A DNA stretch of 64,000 nt from Acidobacteriota bacterium (GTDB lineage: Bacteria; Acidobacteriota; Vicinamibacteria; Vicinamibacterales; UBA2999). Every line of letters begins with the position of its first letter. The stretch's first letter is position 1. The stretch lies in the NCBI GenBank assembly GCA_018000455.1, contig JAGNJW010000007.1, positions 1 through 64,000 on the forward strand, written 5' to 3'. The notes beneath the pieces were generated by a model. The model ran no database searches and had not been told where the DNA came from. It was given only the letters and a program-made list of their open reading frames with translations. This document shows, in pieces, positions 23,695 through 31,648 of this stretch. A program made the translations under genes and the position numbers.

Positions 23695-26013
23695 TTACGC
23701 CTTGAGCGCTGCCAGCACCCGCGCCGTCGTGAACGGCACGCGGCGCATCCGCACGCCGGTGGCATCGAAGACGGCGTTGGCCACCGCCGCCAGCATCGGC
23801 TTGCAGGCCGTCTCGCCGGCGCCGTAGTGCTTGAGATCCGGCCGGTTCGGATTCGGATCGCCGTTCACCTGCACGATGTCGATCCGCTCCGGCACATCCG
23901 CGTGGGTCAGCGTCGGCGAACTCGCCCAGTCCACGGTGAGCATCTTCGTATCGTCGAACCGCGCCTCCTCGTAGAGCGCACGGCTGACCGAGTGCAGCAG
24001 CGCGCCTTCGAGGGTGCGCGTCAACGCCTCGGGGTTGATGACGAGACCGCAGTCGTGCGCGCAGACGATGCGCTTGACCCAGATCCGTCCCGTGCGCCGG
24101 TTGACCTCGACGTCGACCATCTCGACCGCCACGGTCTCGCTGCGATATGCATAAGCCACGCCGCGTCCGGTGACGACATCAGTCGCCGGGCGCGGGCCCG
24201 GCGATGGGCGCGCCGTCCAGCCGAACGTCTCCGCGGCCGCCTTGAGGCAGGCGATCGAACGCGCGCGCTTGTGGCCGGCATCGTCGCTGGTGCCACGTTC
24301 GAGCAGCGCCAGGCGGAAGGCTACGGGATCGGCTTTGGCCGCCGCGGCCAGCTCGTCGATGAAGCTCTCGGACGCGAACGTCACCTGCGGGCCATCGGGA
24401 TCGCGCAGGTTGCCGGTGCGCACGGGTGTCTCCCAGGCCAGCGGCATCGGCACGACGCTGCCGGCCATGCGCCGGATGGGAATGGCGTACTTGTCGGACG
24501 GAAAGGACGCACGTCCGGGCGCTGGCTCGGCCTTGCGCTGCCCGGTGAGCTGCGCGATGAGCACCGTCTCTGGTTCGTTGTAGCCGACGTGGTTGTAGTC
24601 GGCGGCACGCGCGTCGTAGTCGAGCGCCGTGAGCTGTCCCTGCGCATCGAGCGCGCCGCGCATCGTGACCGCATACGCCGGGCCCTTGGTGTCCCACGCC
24701 GTCTCTTCCTGCCGTGACCACTGCACGCGCACCGGGCGCTGCAGTTCGGTGGCCAGGAACGCGGCCTCGAAGCCGGCATCGTCGGCGGCCGTGCGTCCGT
24801 AGGCCTGCGGCCCCTGCATCCACACGACGCGCACCTTGTCGCGTGGGATGTTCAGGAATCGGGCGACGCCGTTTCGTAGCCCGTACGACTTCATGTCGTT
24901 CGAGTAGATCGTGAGCTGGCCGTTCGAGGGATCGGCGAGCGCGTGCGCCGGTCCATAGGCCGTGTGCCCCTGGAACGGGACGTCGTATTGTGCCTCGAGC
25001 GCTGTGGCGGCGCCGAGAATCGCCGTGTCCACATCGCCGGTGACCGACGGTGGGCTCGACGACGACGGCGCCGTCGCGCGCATGTAGGTGAACAGATCTT
25101 CGGAGGCCGGGAAGGGCTTGGTCGCCGGCGGCGTCCACTCGGCTTTGAGCTGCCGGGCGGCAGCAATCGCCTGCTCCTCTCGCTCGCACACGACCGCCAG
25201 GTAGTTGCCCTTGCGCACGACCTTGACGAGACCGGGCACGCCGGCCACCGACGCCTCATCGACCGAAGTGAGCGTGGCCCCGACCATCGGCGGCCGCACG
25301 TTGCGCGCGTGCAGCATCCCAGGCACCTTCACGTCCACCGCCCAGCGCTGCATGCCGTCGACCTTGGCCGGGATGTCGTCGCGCCTGGGCGACTTCCCCA
25401 CGTTCTTCATGTCCTGCACGGCCTTGAGCGGCGCTTTGCCGGTCGTGGTGTCGGTGTTCTTGCCGGTGAGCGTGACGTTGAACTTCTTGCCGCCGATGAG
25501 CTCGCCGTAGGTGATGCCGCGGTCGGCCGAGTCGCCGACCTTCGTGCTCACGACGCCGTCGCTGACGGTGAGTGCGGTGACCGGCACGCCGAAGTGCAGC
25601 GCCGCCATGTCGAGCAGCACGCGGCGCGCCTCGGCCGCCACGCGTCGCATCGGGTAGCCATCGGTCTGGAGCGCGTCGGACCCGCCCGAGCCGCCCTGAT
25701 CGACGGTGACGTCGGTACTCCCCATCACGCAGGTCGTCTTGGCGAAGTCGATGTCGAGCTCGTCCGACATGATCTGGCGGAACGCCGTGCCGGTGCCCTG
25801 GCCCAGATCGGTCTTGCCGACGAAGAACGTGGCCGTGTTGTCGGGCCGGACGACGATCCAGGAATCGAGCTGGAGGAAGTCGGGATCGGGATACGGTCCG
25901 CTGGCGGCAGGACGCTGCAGGAACGCCTCGACGCCCTCGACCGAGATCGCCGCCACCGAGGCGACGAGGAGTCCTGAGGTCTGGAGAAACTGGCGACGGC
26001 TCGCGGGGGCCAT
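23695..26013 (-). CDS. molybdenum hydroxylase large subunit (IorB-like, Tat-exported)
   Basis: A 772-residue protein of the xanthine dehydrogenase superfamily, closest in layout to isoquinoline 1-oxidoreductase beta subunits and periplasmic aldehyde dehydrogenases. The N-terminus has a Tat signal (MAPASRRQFLQTSGLLVASV). The core shows VVRPDNTATFFVGKTDLGQG, then the cofactor-binding region GGSGGSDALQTDGY, and near the end HYGAGETACKPMLAAVANAV, where the Glu of the GxGE motif is the general base. It binds molybdopterin cytosine dinucleotide and hydroxylates N-heterocycles or aldehydes. It directly follows the small Fe-S subunit (1-nt overlap, TAATG). The cytochrome c subunit found in many such operons is not next to it. 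Confidence 0.9.
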   Translation of the reverse strand: MAPASRRQFLQTSGLLVASVAAISVEGVEAFLQRPAASGPYPDPDFLQLDSWIVVRPDNTATFFVGKTDLGQGTGTAFRQIMSDELDIDFAKTTCVMGSTDVTVDQGGSGGSDALQTDGYPMRRVAAEARRVLLDMAALHFGVPVTALTVSDGVVSTKVGDSADRGITYGELIGGKKFNVTLTGKNTDTTTGKAPLKAVQDMKNVGKSPRRDDIPAKVDGMQRWAVDVKVPGMLHARNVRPPMVGATLTSVDEASVAGVPGLVKVVRKGNYLAVVCEREEQAIAAARQLKAEWTPPATKPFPASEDLFTYMRATAPSSSSPPSVTGDVDTAILGAATALEAQYDVPFQGHTAYGPAHALADPSNGQLTIYSNDMKSYGLRNGVARFLNIPRDKVRVVWMQGPQAYGRTAADDAGFEAAFLATELQRPVRVQWSRQEETAWDTKGPAYAVTMRGALDAQGQLTALDYDARAADYNHVGYNEPETVLIAQLTGQRKAEPAPGRASFPSDKYAIPIRRMAGSVVPMPLAWETPVRTGNLRDPDGPQVTFASESFIDELAAAAKADPVAFRLALLERGTSDDAGHKRARSIACLKAAAETFGWTARPSPGPRPATDVVTGRGVAYAYRSETVAVEMVDVEVNRRTGRIWVKRIVCAHDCGLVINPEALTRTLEGALLHSVSRALYEEARFDDTKMLTVDWASSPTLTHADVPERIDIVQVNGDPNPNRPDLKHYGAGETACKPMLAAVANAVFDATGVRMRRVPFTTARVLAALKA

Positions 26014-26477
26014 TAGGCCATCCTCCGGGCCGCGAGCTTCACGGCGGCGTTGATGCGGTAATAGGTCATGCAGCGGCACAGTGTGCGACGCATGCCCTCG
26101 CGGATCTCGGCATCGCTCGGATTCGGCGTCTTGTCGAGCAGCGCCTTGGCCGTGAGCATCTGGCCGTTCTGGCAGAAGCCGCACGCCGGCACCTGCTCAT
26201 CGAGCCAGGCCTGCTGGATGGGATGCAGCACACCGTCCTTCGCGAGGCCTTCGAGCGTCGTGATCTCGACCCCGGCCGCCTGCGACACCGGCCGGACGCA
26301 CGAGCGCACGGCCTCGCCGGCAATCAGCACCGTGCAGGCGCCGCACTGGCCGAGGCCGCAGCCGAAGCGCGGCCCGGCGAGATCGAGGTCGTTGCGCAGC
26401 ACGTAGAGCAGGGGCGTCGTCGGTTCGATGTCTAGCGTGTGCCGCGCGCCATTGACGAGCAGGGTGATGGCAGCCAT
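26013..26477 (-). CDS. molybdenum hydroxylase small subunit with two 2Fe-2S clusters (IorA-like)
   Basis: A 154-residue protein. The plant-type cluster uses C40, C45, C48 and C60 (in FGCGLGQCGACTV and RSC). The second cluster uses C99, C102, C134 and C136 (CGFC and LCRC). All eight cysteines are present and the length matches the family. It carries electrons from the molybdenum site of the large subunit. No signal peptide is present, so it would be co-exported with the Tat signal of its partner. The start is the ATG at 26477; upstream codons in the same frame belong to a remnant of an unrelated enzyme. Confidence 0.93.
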   Translation of the reverse strand: MAAITLLVNGARHTLDIEPTTPLLYVLRNDLDLAGPRFGCGLGQCGACTVLIAGEAVRSCVRPVSQAAGVEITTLEGLAKDGVLHPIQQAWLDEQVPACGFCQNGQMLTAKALLDKTPNPSDAEIREGMRRTLCRCMTYYRINAAVKLAARRMA

Positions 26478-26546
26478 CCGGGGATGATACGACCGTTTGC
26501 CGCGGGACATGATGCCCGCGCCGTGATGCCGCAACGCCGCCGCGTC

Positions 26547-26705
26547 AACCCGCACCACGTACTTCACGCTCTTGTAGCCGAGTTGGTGCGGCACACGCAG
26601 CCGCAGCGGACCGCCACATCCCACCGGCAGATCGGCGCCGTTCATGCCCCAGGTCACCAGCGTCTGCGCGTGCAGGGCTTCGGCGATGTCGATGGTCTCC
26701 CGCGA
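26547..26705 (-). pseudogene. remnant of a molybdopterin sulfite-oxidase-fold enzyme
   Basis: About 52 codons read RETIDIAEALHAQTLVTWGM, then NGADLPVGCGGPLRLRVPHQ and LGYKSVKYVVRV. This is the conserved segment of the sulfite oxidase/YedY-type domain, near the D-A-HPQT and G-PLR--P---G-K--K motifs. No start codon region, Moco-binding cysteine or C-terminal domain is present around it. The frame runs on without a stop into the 2Fe-2S subunit gene downstream. It is a leftover of a deleted gene, on the same strand. Confidence 0.7.
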
Positions 26706-26799
26706 GTCCGGGTCGGTCGGGCAGTAGGCAACACCTCCAGGCGCGTGTCGACGCGTGTCGTCGTCATCGTCAGCGCTGGCTGGCGTCGCTGGCGGGGGG

Positions 26800-26805
26800 T
26801 AGACT
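26800..26805 (+). promoter_or_regulatory. TAGACT -10 box, leaderless-type promoter
   Basis: TAGACT ends 6 nt before the GTG at 26812, so transcription would begin at or next to the start codon. The same box and spacing occur before the Uma2 gene (41662-41667). Confidence 0.5.
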
Positions 26806-26811
26806 ACGGCC

Positions 26812-27021
26812 GTGCCTGACTCCCCGCGCGTGATCGAGCGGTTCCGTACGACGGTCGATCTGTGGGCCACTGGCCTGACGCTCCGCCGCCAGGCGATTCG
26901 GCGCAACCGGCCGGACGCCTCTGACGAAGAAGTGGACGCGCTATTGACGGCGTGGCTGCAGGAACGCCCGGGCGCCGAGTGGGGTGACGGAGCAAGGCCC
27001 GACTGGCACCGCCGCACGTGA
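26812..27021 (+). CDS. small protein paired with nucleotidyltransferase
   Basis: A 69-residue basic protein starting at a GTG. It reads as two helices (VIERFRTTVDLWATGLTLRR and SDEEVDALLTAWLQERP) and ends GAEWGDGARPDWHRRT. I cannot assign it to a named family. Its stop overlaps the GTG of the following nucleotidyltransferase gene by 4 nt (GTGA), so the two are coupled. Size, charge and position ahead of a toxin-like nucleotidyltransferase suggest it could be the antitoxin or a binding partner; this is inference. There is no leader or ribosome site, so it is probably translated from a leaderless mRNA. Confidence 0.7.
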   Translation: MPDSPRVIERFRTTVDLWATGLTLRRQAIRRNRPDASDEEVDALLTAWLQERPGAEWGDGARPDWHRRT

Positions 27022-27626
27022 CCGACACCGCCAGCCCGACGCTCCTGCTCGCCGCACTGCGGCAGACCGCGCGCCTTCTCGATGCGCGTCATCAGTCCTG
27101 GGCGCTGGTCGGCGGTCTCGCGGTGTCAATTCGTGCCGAACCGCGCTTCACGCGCGACATCGATCTCGCCGTCGCCGTCGCGGATGACGAGGCTGCAGAA
27201 TCTCTCGTTGCCGATTTCGTGGCCGCGACATATACGCTGAAGCTGTCGCTCGAGCAGCGGGCCCTTGGCCGGCTCGCCGCGGTCAGACTGCTGCCTCCGG
27301 GCCAGCCTGAAGAGGGCGTCGTAATCGATCTGCTGTTCACCTCCTCCGGCATCGAGCCCGAGATCTGCCGGGATGCCGAGCGGCTGGAGATCGCGCCAGG
27401 ACTGACCGTCCCCGTGGCGCAGGCCGGACACCTGGTGGCAATGAAGGTCCTGGCGCTGGCGCCGGATCGCCCGCAGGACGGCGTCGACCTTCGCGCGCTG
27501 GTGGCTCAGCTCACGCAGGAGGACCGGAGGCGCGCCATCGACGCCGTGGCACGCATCGAAGCACGCGGCGCGAATCGGGGCAAGGCGCTTGGCGCCGAAC
27601 TCGAGCGGTGGCTGGAGGGCACGTGA
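27018..27626 (+). CDS. AbiEii-like nucleotidyltransferase
   Basis: A 202-residue protein with the minimal nucleotidyltransferase fold: G32-G33 in LVGGLAVSIRAEPRFTRDID, the metal-binding D47-I-D49, and a third carboxylate D104 in VVIDLLF. The following HLVAMKVLAL and DGVDLRAL segments form the helical part seen in AbiEii and related abortive-infection or toxin nucleotidyltransferases. These enzymes add nucleotides to an RNA (for example tRNA) or protein and are held off by a partner. Here the partner would be the overlapping 69-residue protein rather than the usual larger AbiEi regulator. Substrate and toxicity are unknown. Confidence 0.8.
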   Translation: MTDTASPTLLLAALRQTARLLDARHQSWALVGGLAVSIRAEPRFTRDIDLAVAVADDEAAESLVADFVAATYTLKLSLEQRALGRLAAVRLLPPGQPEEGVVIDLLFTSSGIEPEICRDAERLEIAPGLTVPVAQAGHLVAMKVLALAPDRPQDGVDLRALVAQLTQEDRRRAIDAVARIEARGANRGKALGAELERWLEGT

Positions 27627-27705
27627 GCTGGTCCCCCGGCACGCCAGCGCGGCTCACGGTCGTGCCCAACTGGCGCGAGGAGCCGAGGGCGCACCCCGGC
27701 CAGCT

Positions 27706-27722
27706 AGCGGGGAGACCCCGCT
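27706..27722 (+). terminator. possible terminator hairpin without T-run
   Basis: AGCGGGG and CCCCGCT form a 7-bp stem with a 3-nt loop, 80 bp after the nucleotidyltransferase stop. No T-run follows, so termination strength is doubtful. Confidence 0.35.
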
Positions 27723-27750
27723 CGGCCTCATGACCGTCGGCCCCAGGGGC

Positions 27751-27756
27751 TATAGT
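27751..27756 (+). promoter_or_regulatory. TATAGT -10 box, leaderless-type promoter
   Basis: TATAGT ends 7 nt before the ATG at 27764, matching the spacing of the other TANNNT-start pairs in the window. Confidence 0.45.
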
Positions 27757-27763
27757 CGACCTC

Positions 27764-29188
27764 ATGCCCGATCTTCGAGAGCCGCTCGACGACCTGCTGC
27801 GCCAGCCGCGCCGCTACACGTCCCATCTGGAGTTCCCGGACCCGGCGGGCATCTACCTCTACGACGACACCCTGCGCGACGGCGAGCAGATGCCGGGCGT
27901 GGCGTTCTCGCCAGAACAGAAGGTCGAGCTGGCAGGGCTGCTGGGCGACATCGGGATCGACGTCGCCGACGTGGCGTTTCCCATCTCCTCGGCGAGCGAC
28001 CGGCACGCCTTGCAGCTCATTCTCGAGGCTCGCCGCGACGGCCGGATCAATCCACGCATGGACGTGCTGGCGATGTGCCGGGCCGTCCCCGCTGACATCG
28101 ACTGCGTGCTCGACGTCGCCCGCGAGGCTGGCTGCCAACCCGGGGACCTGTCGGTGCTCATCCTCTCCACCGTCTCGGACCTGCATCTGAAATACAAACT
28201 CGGGCGCACGCTGCTGGCGCGCGAGGGCCAGCCGGAATCAGCTTGGCTCGACACCCCGGTGGCGTACTACCGCGAGGCCAACATCCGTCTCATCACCGAC
28301 GCCATCCGCTACGCCAAGTCGTGTGGCCTCGAGCGCATCGAGTTCGCGGCCGAAGATGCCAGCCGCGGGCACCTCGACTACACGCTCGAATGGGCCGAGG
28401 CCTGCATCGCCGCCGGCGGCACCCGCTTCTGCTTCTCGGACACCTGCGGCGTCTTCACGCCGGAGGCGGTCGATCACTACTTCCCGCCGATCGTCGAGGC
28501 GCTCGGGGTCAAAGCGGGACGGGTGCAGCTCACCGCCCACTTCCACAACGACTTCGGGCTGGGCGCGATCAACACCGTGCGCGCGGTGCTGCACGGCGCC
28601 ACGCACCCGAGCCTGACGGCCAACGGCATCGGCGAACGGGCGGGCAATACCTCGATTCACCAGTTCGTGATGGTGCTCAAGGAGCTCTACGGAGTGACGC
28701 TGCCGCGCTTCAAGTACGAGCGCTTACACGAGCTCAGGCGGGCCATCGAGCGCGCGTCGGGCATCCCGATCCAACCGCACGAGCCAATCATCGGCGAGGG
28801 GGTGTTCTCGCACGAATCAGGAATCCACACCGCGGCCATCCTCGTGCACCCTGCCATCTACCAGTTCATCCGCGAAGCGGAGGTCGGCGGCACGCATCGG
28901 TTCGTGTTCGGCAAGCACTCGGGTCGAGCGGCCGTGGAAGACGTGCTGGCGCGCCACGCGGTCCTGCTGGCGGGCCACGACGTGACGCTGACCGACGACC
29001 TGGTGACCGAGGTGCTGGACCGCGTCAAGGTGCTCCGCGAGCAGCACATCGGCGCGCAGCAGGTTGCAGTCGAGACCTACTACGCCAACTATCACCAGCT
29101 CGGTATTGGCGAAGCGGCGCTGGTGGAACTCGCGCTCGAAGTCGCGGCGCTGCCGCGGCCAGGCGGCGGAGCGCCGCGCAACGCCTAA
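27764..29188 (+). CDS. isopropylmalate/homocitrate synthase-type enzyme (DRE-TIM metallolyase)
   Basis: A 474-residue enzyme that condenses acetyl-CoA with a 2-oxoacid. The signature DDTLRDGEQMPGV lies at 34-46 (R38 and D39 catalytic or metal residues), and the metal-binding HxH is H259/H261 in LTAHFHNDFGLGAINT. NGIGERAGNTSIHQFVMVL and GEGVFSHESGIHTAAI are also typical. After the barrel it keeps the linker subdomains (FGKHSGRAAVEDVL) but has no clear LeuA regulatory domain, which resembles homocitrate synthase/NifV-like enzymes more than feedback-regulated LeuA. The 2-oxoacid substrate cannot be decided. No leucine or lysine genes are adjacent. Confidence 0.85.
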   Translation: MPDLREPLDDLLRQPRRYTSHLEFPDPAGIYLYDDTLRDGEQMPGVAFSPEQKVELAGLLGDIGIDVADVAFPISSASDRHALQLILEARRDGRINPRMDVLAMCRAVPADIDCVLDVAREAGCQPGDLSVLILSTVSDLHLKYKLGRTLLAREGQPESAWLDTPVAYYREANIRLITDAIRYAKSCGLERIEFAAEDASRGHLDYTLEWAEACIAAGGTRFCFSDTCGVFTPEAVDHYFPPIVEALGVKAGRVQLTAHFHNDFGLGAINTVRAVLHGATHPSLTANGIGERAGNTSIHQFVMVLKELYGVTLPRFKYERLHELRRAIERASGIPIQPHEPIIGEGVFSHESGIHTAAILVHPAIYQFIREAEVGGTHRFVFGKHSGRAAVEDVLARHAVLLAGHDVTLTDDLVTEVLDRVKVLREQHIGAQQVAVETYYANYHQLGIGEAALVELALEVAALPRPGGGAPRNA

Positions 29189-29197
29189 CCCCTGCGA

Positions 29198-30241
29198 TCA
29201 GTCAGCCTGAAAGTGCACGTCCGGCAGGCCTCGCAGCCGCGCCGCGGCGTCCTCAGGCGTGAGATCGCGTCCGGGCATGGCGAGCATCTCGAAACCGACC
29301 ATGAACTTGCGCACCGTCGCTCCGCGCAGGAGCGGCGGATACACGTGCAGATGCAGCGTCCACTCGGGATGTGCGCGGCCGTCGAAGGGCGCCTGATGGA
29401 ACCCCATGCTGTAGGGGAAGCTGGTCTCGAACAGGTTGTCGTAGCGGATCGTGAGGCGCCTCAGCACGTCTGCCAGACGTCCGCCGTCGTCGTCATTCAG
29501 ATCGAGCAGTGTGCGGAGTGGCCGCCGCGGCACGACGATCGTCTCGAAGGGCCAGGCCGCCCAGAACGGGACGAACGCGACGAAGCCCTCGTTCTCGAGA
29601 ACAATCCGATCGCCGCTCGCCAGCTCCTCGGCCAGCACGTCGGCCAGCAGCGGCCGTTTGTGCCGCTCGAAATACCGCTCCTGATGCGCCAGCTCCTTCA
29701 ATGTCTCATTGGGCAGGTGCTCGGTGGCCCAGATCTGGCCGTGGGGATGGGGGTTGGAGCAGCCCATCGCTTGGCCTCTGTTCTCGAAGATCTGCACGCA
29801 GGCGATGTCGTCGCGGGCCCCGAGCCGGCGCGTCTCGTCGGTCCACGTCTCGACGACCGCCACGACGTCGGCCTGACGCATCCGCGCCAGGCTCAGGTCG
29901 TGACGTGGCGAGAAGCACACCACGCGGCAGACTCCGTTCTCCGGCTCCGCCACGAGCACGCTCGTCGACGCCGTGGTCGCGCCGGCCACCTTTGGCAACA
30001 ACGCGGGAAAGTCGTTGTCGAAGACGAAGGTGCCTGTGTAGTCGGGGTTGCGATGCCCACCGGCCCGCAGGTTGCCCGCGCACAGGTAGCACGCCGGGTC
30101 GTGCGCGACGGCGACCTCCGCCGCCGCACGCTCGATCTGCCCCTGCCAGGGACGCAAAGTGCGCTGCGGGCTCACCAGGACGTAGTCGCCAGTCAGCGGG
30201 TTCAAGCGACGATGCGGACGGTCGAACACGTGCGTCTCCAT
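29198..30241 (-). CDS. galT: galactose-1-phosphate uridylyltransferase
   Basis: A 347-residue Leloir-pathway enzyme exchanging UMP between UDP-glucose and galactose-1-phosphate. The active site is HPHGQIWATEHLP, whose central His forms the UMP intermediate. The N-terminal RRLNPLTGDYVLVSPQRTLR and zinc-site Cys pair (CYLC), and the C-terminal LHLHVYPPLLR, agree with the family over its full length. The start ATG lies 16 bp after the galK stop. It is the last gene of the symporter-galK-galT operon. Confidence 0.95.
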   Translation of the reverse strand: METHVFDRPHRRLNPLTGDYVLVSPQRTLRPWQGQIERAAAEVAVAHDPACYLCAGNLRAGGHRNPDYTGTFVFDNDFPALLPKVAGATTASTSVLVAEPENGVCRVVCFSPRHDLSLARMRQADVVAVVETWTDETRRLGARDDIACVQIFENRGQAMGCSNPHPHGQIWATEHLPNETLKELAHQERYFERHKRPLLADVLAEELASGDRIVLENEGFVAFVPFWAAWPFETIVVPRRPLRTLLDLNDDDGGRLADVLRRLTIRYDNLFETSFPYSMGFHQAPFDGRAHPEWTLHLHVYPPLLRGATVRKFMVGFEMLAMPGRDLTPEDAAARLRGLPDVHFQAD

Positions 30242-30257
30242 CTCTCAGTGGCCGGGC

Positions 30258-31433
30258 TCACGCCCGCCGGTGGACGATCTCGGTGCCGTCGGTCAGGCGG
30301 CACCGGTGGAGCACGGGCTCGGCGCGGAGGGTCTCGCGGTAGACCGTCGTCATGTCGTCCTCGAAGCGCGGCAGCGCCTCCTCGCGCACCAGGGTGATGG
30401 TGCAGCCGCCGAAGCCGGCCCCCATCATGCGGCTGCCAAGCACGCCGGGAACCCGCCGGGCCGCGTCGGTCAGGATGTCCAACTCCGAAGACGACACCTC
30501 GAAGCCGAGTTGCAGTCCTCGGTGGCTCTCGTTCATGAGGCGCCCGAGGCGTTCCAGGTCGCCGCTCTCGAGCGCCGCGCGCGCGTCGACGACGCGCGCG
30601 TTCTCCCGCAGCACGTAGTCGCAGCGCGCGAACACTGTCGGATTCATGACCGAACGGGCGGCCTCCAGCATCTCGGCAGTCGCATCGCGCAGGCTCCACA
30701 CGTCCGGGTGACGCGATCTGAGCAGCGCCAGGCCCTCGCCACACTGCGCGCGCCGCTGGTTGTAGGCGCCGTCGGCCGCAAGCGATCGGCGGACATGCGA
30801 GTCGCACAGCACGATGGCGAGTCCGGCCTCGGCACAAAGGATGTACTCGTGGCTGAGATCGCGGCAGTCGAGCCGAATAACGTGACCCGACCGGCCCAGC
30901 AGCGACGCGAACTGGTCCATGAGGCCGCACAACACGCCGGCGTGGCGGTGCTCGACGCGCTGTCCGAGTTGCGCCAGCGACAACCGGTCGTAGCCCAGGG
31001 CGAACAACTCGTTCAGGCCGAACGCCAGCCCGCAGGTCAGCGCGGCCGACGACGACAAGCCGCTGCCGATCGGCAGGTCTCCGCCGAAGACGCAGTCGAC
31101 GCCTCGCGGTGCACGACCATCAAGGGACATCTCCGCGTACACACCCAGCAGGTATCTCGACCAGCCGGGCGCAGCGCCATCTCCGGTGGCCACTGCCGTC
31201 TCGAACGACTCGTCCCGGTCGGCGGCGTGGAAGCGACACTGTGCGTCGTCCCTGGCGCGTAGGGCCAGCCAGACACCCTTGTCGATGGCGGCCGGCATGA
31301 CCAGCCCGAGCGCGGCGTCGGTGTGCTCGCCGATGAGGTTGATGCGGCCAGGTCCGCGCACCACGAGGTCCGGACTCCCGTAGACGCGTTCGCACGCCGC
31401 GCGGATGCGACGGCACTGCGGATGCTCACTCAC
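30258..31433 (-). CDS. galK: galactokinase
   Basis: A 391-residue GHMP kinase that phosphorylates galactose at C1 with ATP. It has the galactokinase signature GRINLIGEHTDAALGLVMPA near the N-terminus and the ATP-binding loop GGDLPIGSGLSSSAALTCG. The catalytic Asp is in GLMDQFASLLG, and the third motif is MMGAGFGGCTITLV. Length is normal. Its start overlaps the end of the small membrane protein gene by 8 nt, showing operon coupling. Confidence 0.95.
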   Translation of the reverse strand: MSEHPQCRRIRAACERVYGSPDLVVRGPGRINLIGEHTDAALGLVMPAAIDKGVWLALRARDDAQCRFHAADRDESFETAVATGDGAAPGWSRYLLGVYAEMSLDGRAPRGVDCVFGGDLPIGSGLSSSAALTCGLAFGLNELFALGYDRLSLAQLGQRVEHRHAGVLCGLMDQFASLLGRSGHVIRLDCRDLSHEYILCAEAGLAIVLCDSHVRRSLAADGAYNQRRAQCGEGLALLRSRHPDVWSLRDATAEMLEAARSVMNPTVFARCDYVLRENARVVDARAALESGDLERLGRLMNESHRGLQLGFEVSSSELDILTDAARRVPGVLGSRMMGAGFGGCTITLVREEALPRFEDDMTTVYRETLRAEPVLHRCRLTDGTEIVHRRA

Positions 31434-31644
31434 GCGACGGTCCGGCGGCGCGCCGTCGCGCCAATAGCGCCGCGACGAGCATCACGGCTCCGAACAGCAG
31501 GACGACGGCGCCCCATATCAAGTTGACGTTGATGCCAAGCGACCGGCGGTAGATCTCGGCCGGTGAGACGAGCCCGAAGCCGGTCAACAACAGACCCAGC
31601 AGCGTGAAGAGCAAACCCACCGGCAGGCGCAGATCGAAGGTCAT
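31426..31644 (-). CDS. small two-helix membrane protein in the galactose operon
   Basis: A 72-residue protein with two hydrophobic helices (LPVGLLFTLLGLLLTGFGLV and NLIWGAVVLLFGAVMLVAAL) joined by a short loop SPAEIYRRSLGINV, and a basic C-terminus (ARRRAAGPSRE) that should lie in the cytoplasm. It starts 4 bp after the symporter stop and overlaps galK by 8 nt, so it is clearly part of the operon. Small proteins of this shape sit beside sodium/solute symporters in related clusters; a helper role for the symporter is inference. Confidence 0.75.
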   Translation of the reverse strand: MTFDLRLPVGLLFTLLGLLLTGFGLVSPAEIYRRSLGINVNLIWGAVVLLFGAVMLVAALLARRRAAGPSRE

Positions 31645-31648
31645 GGCG

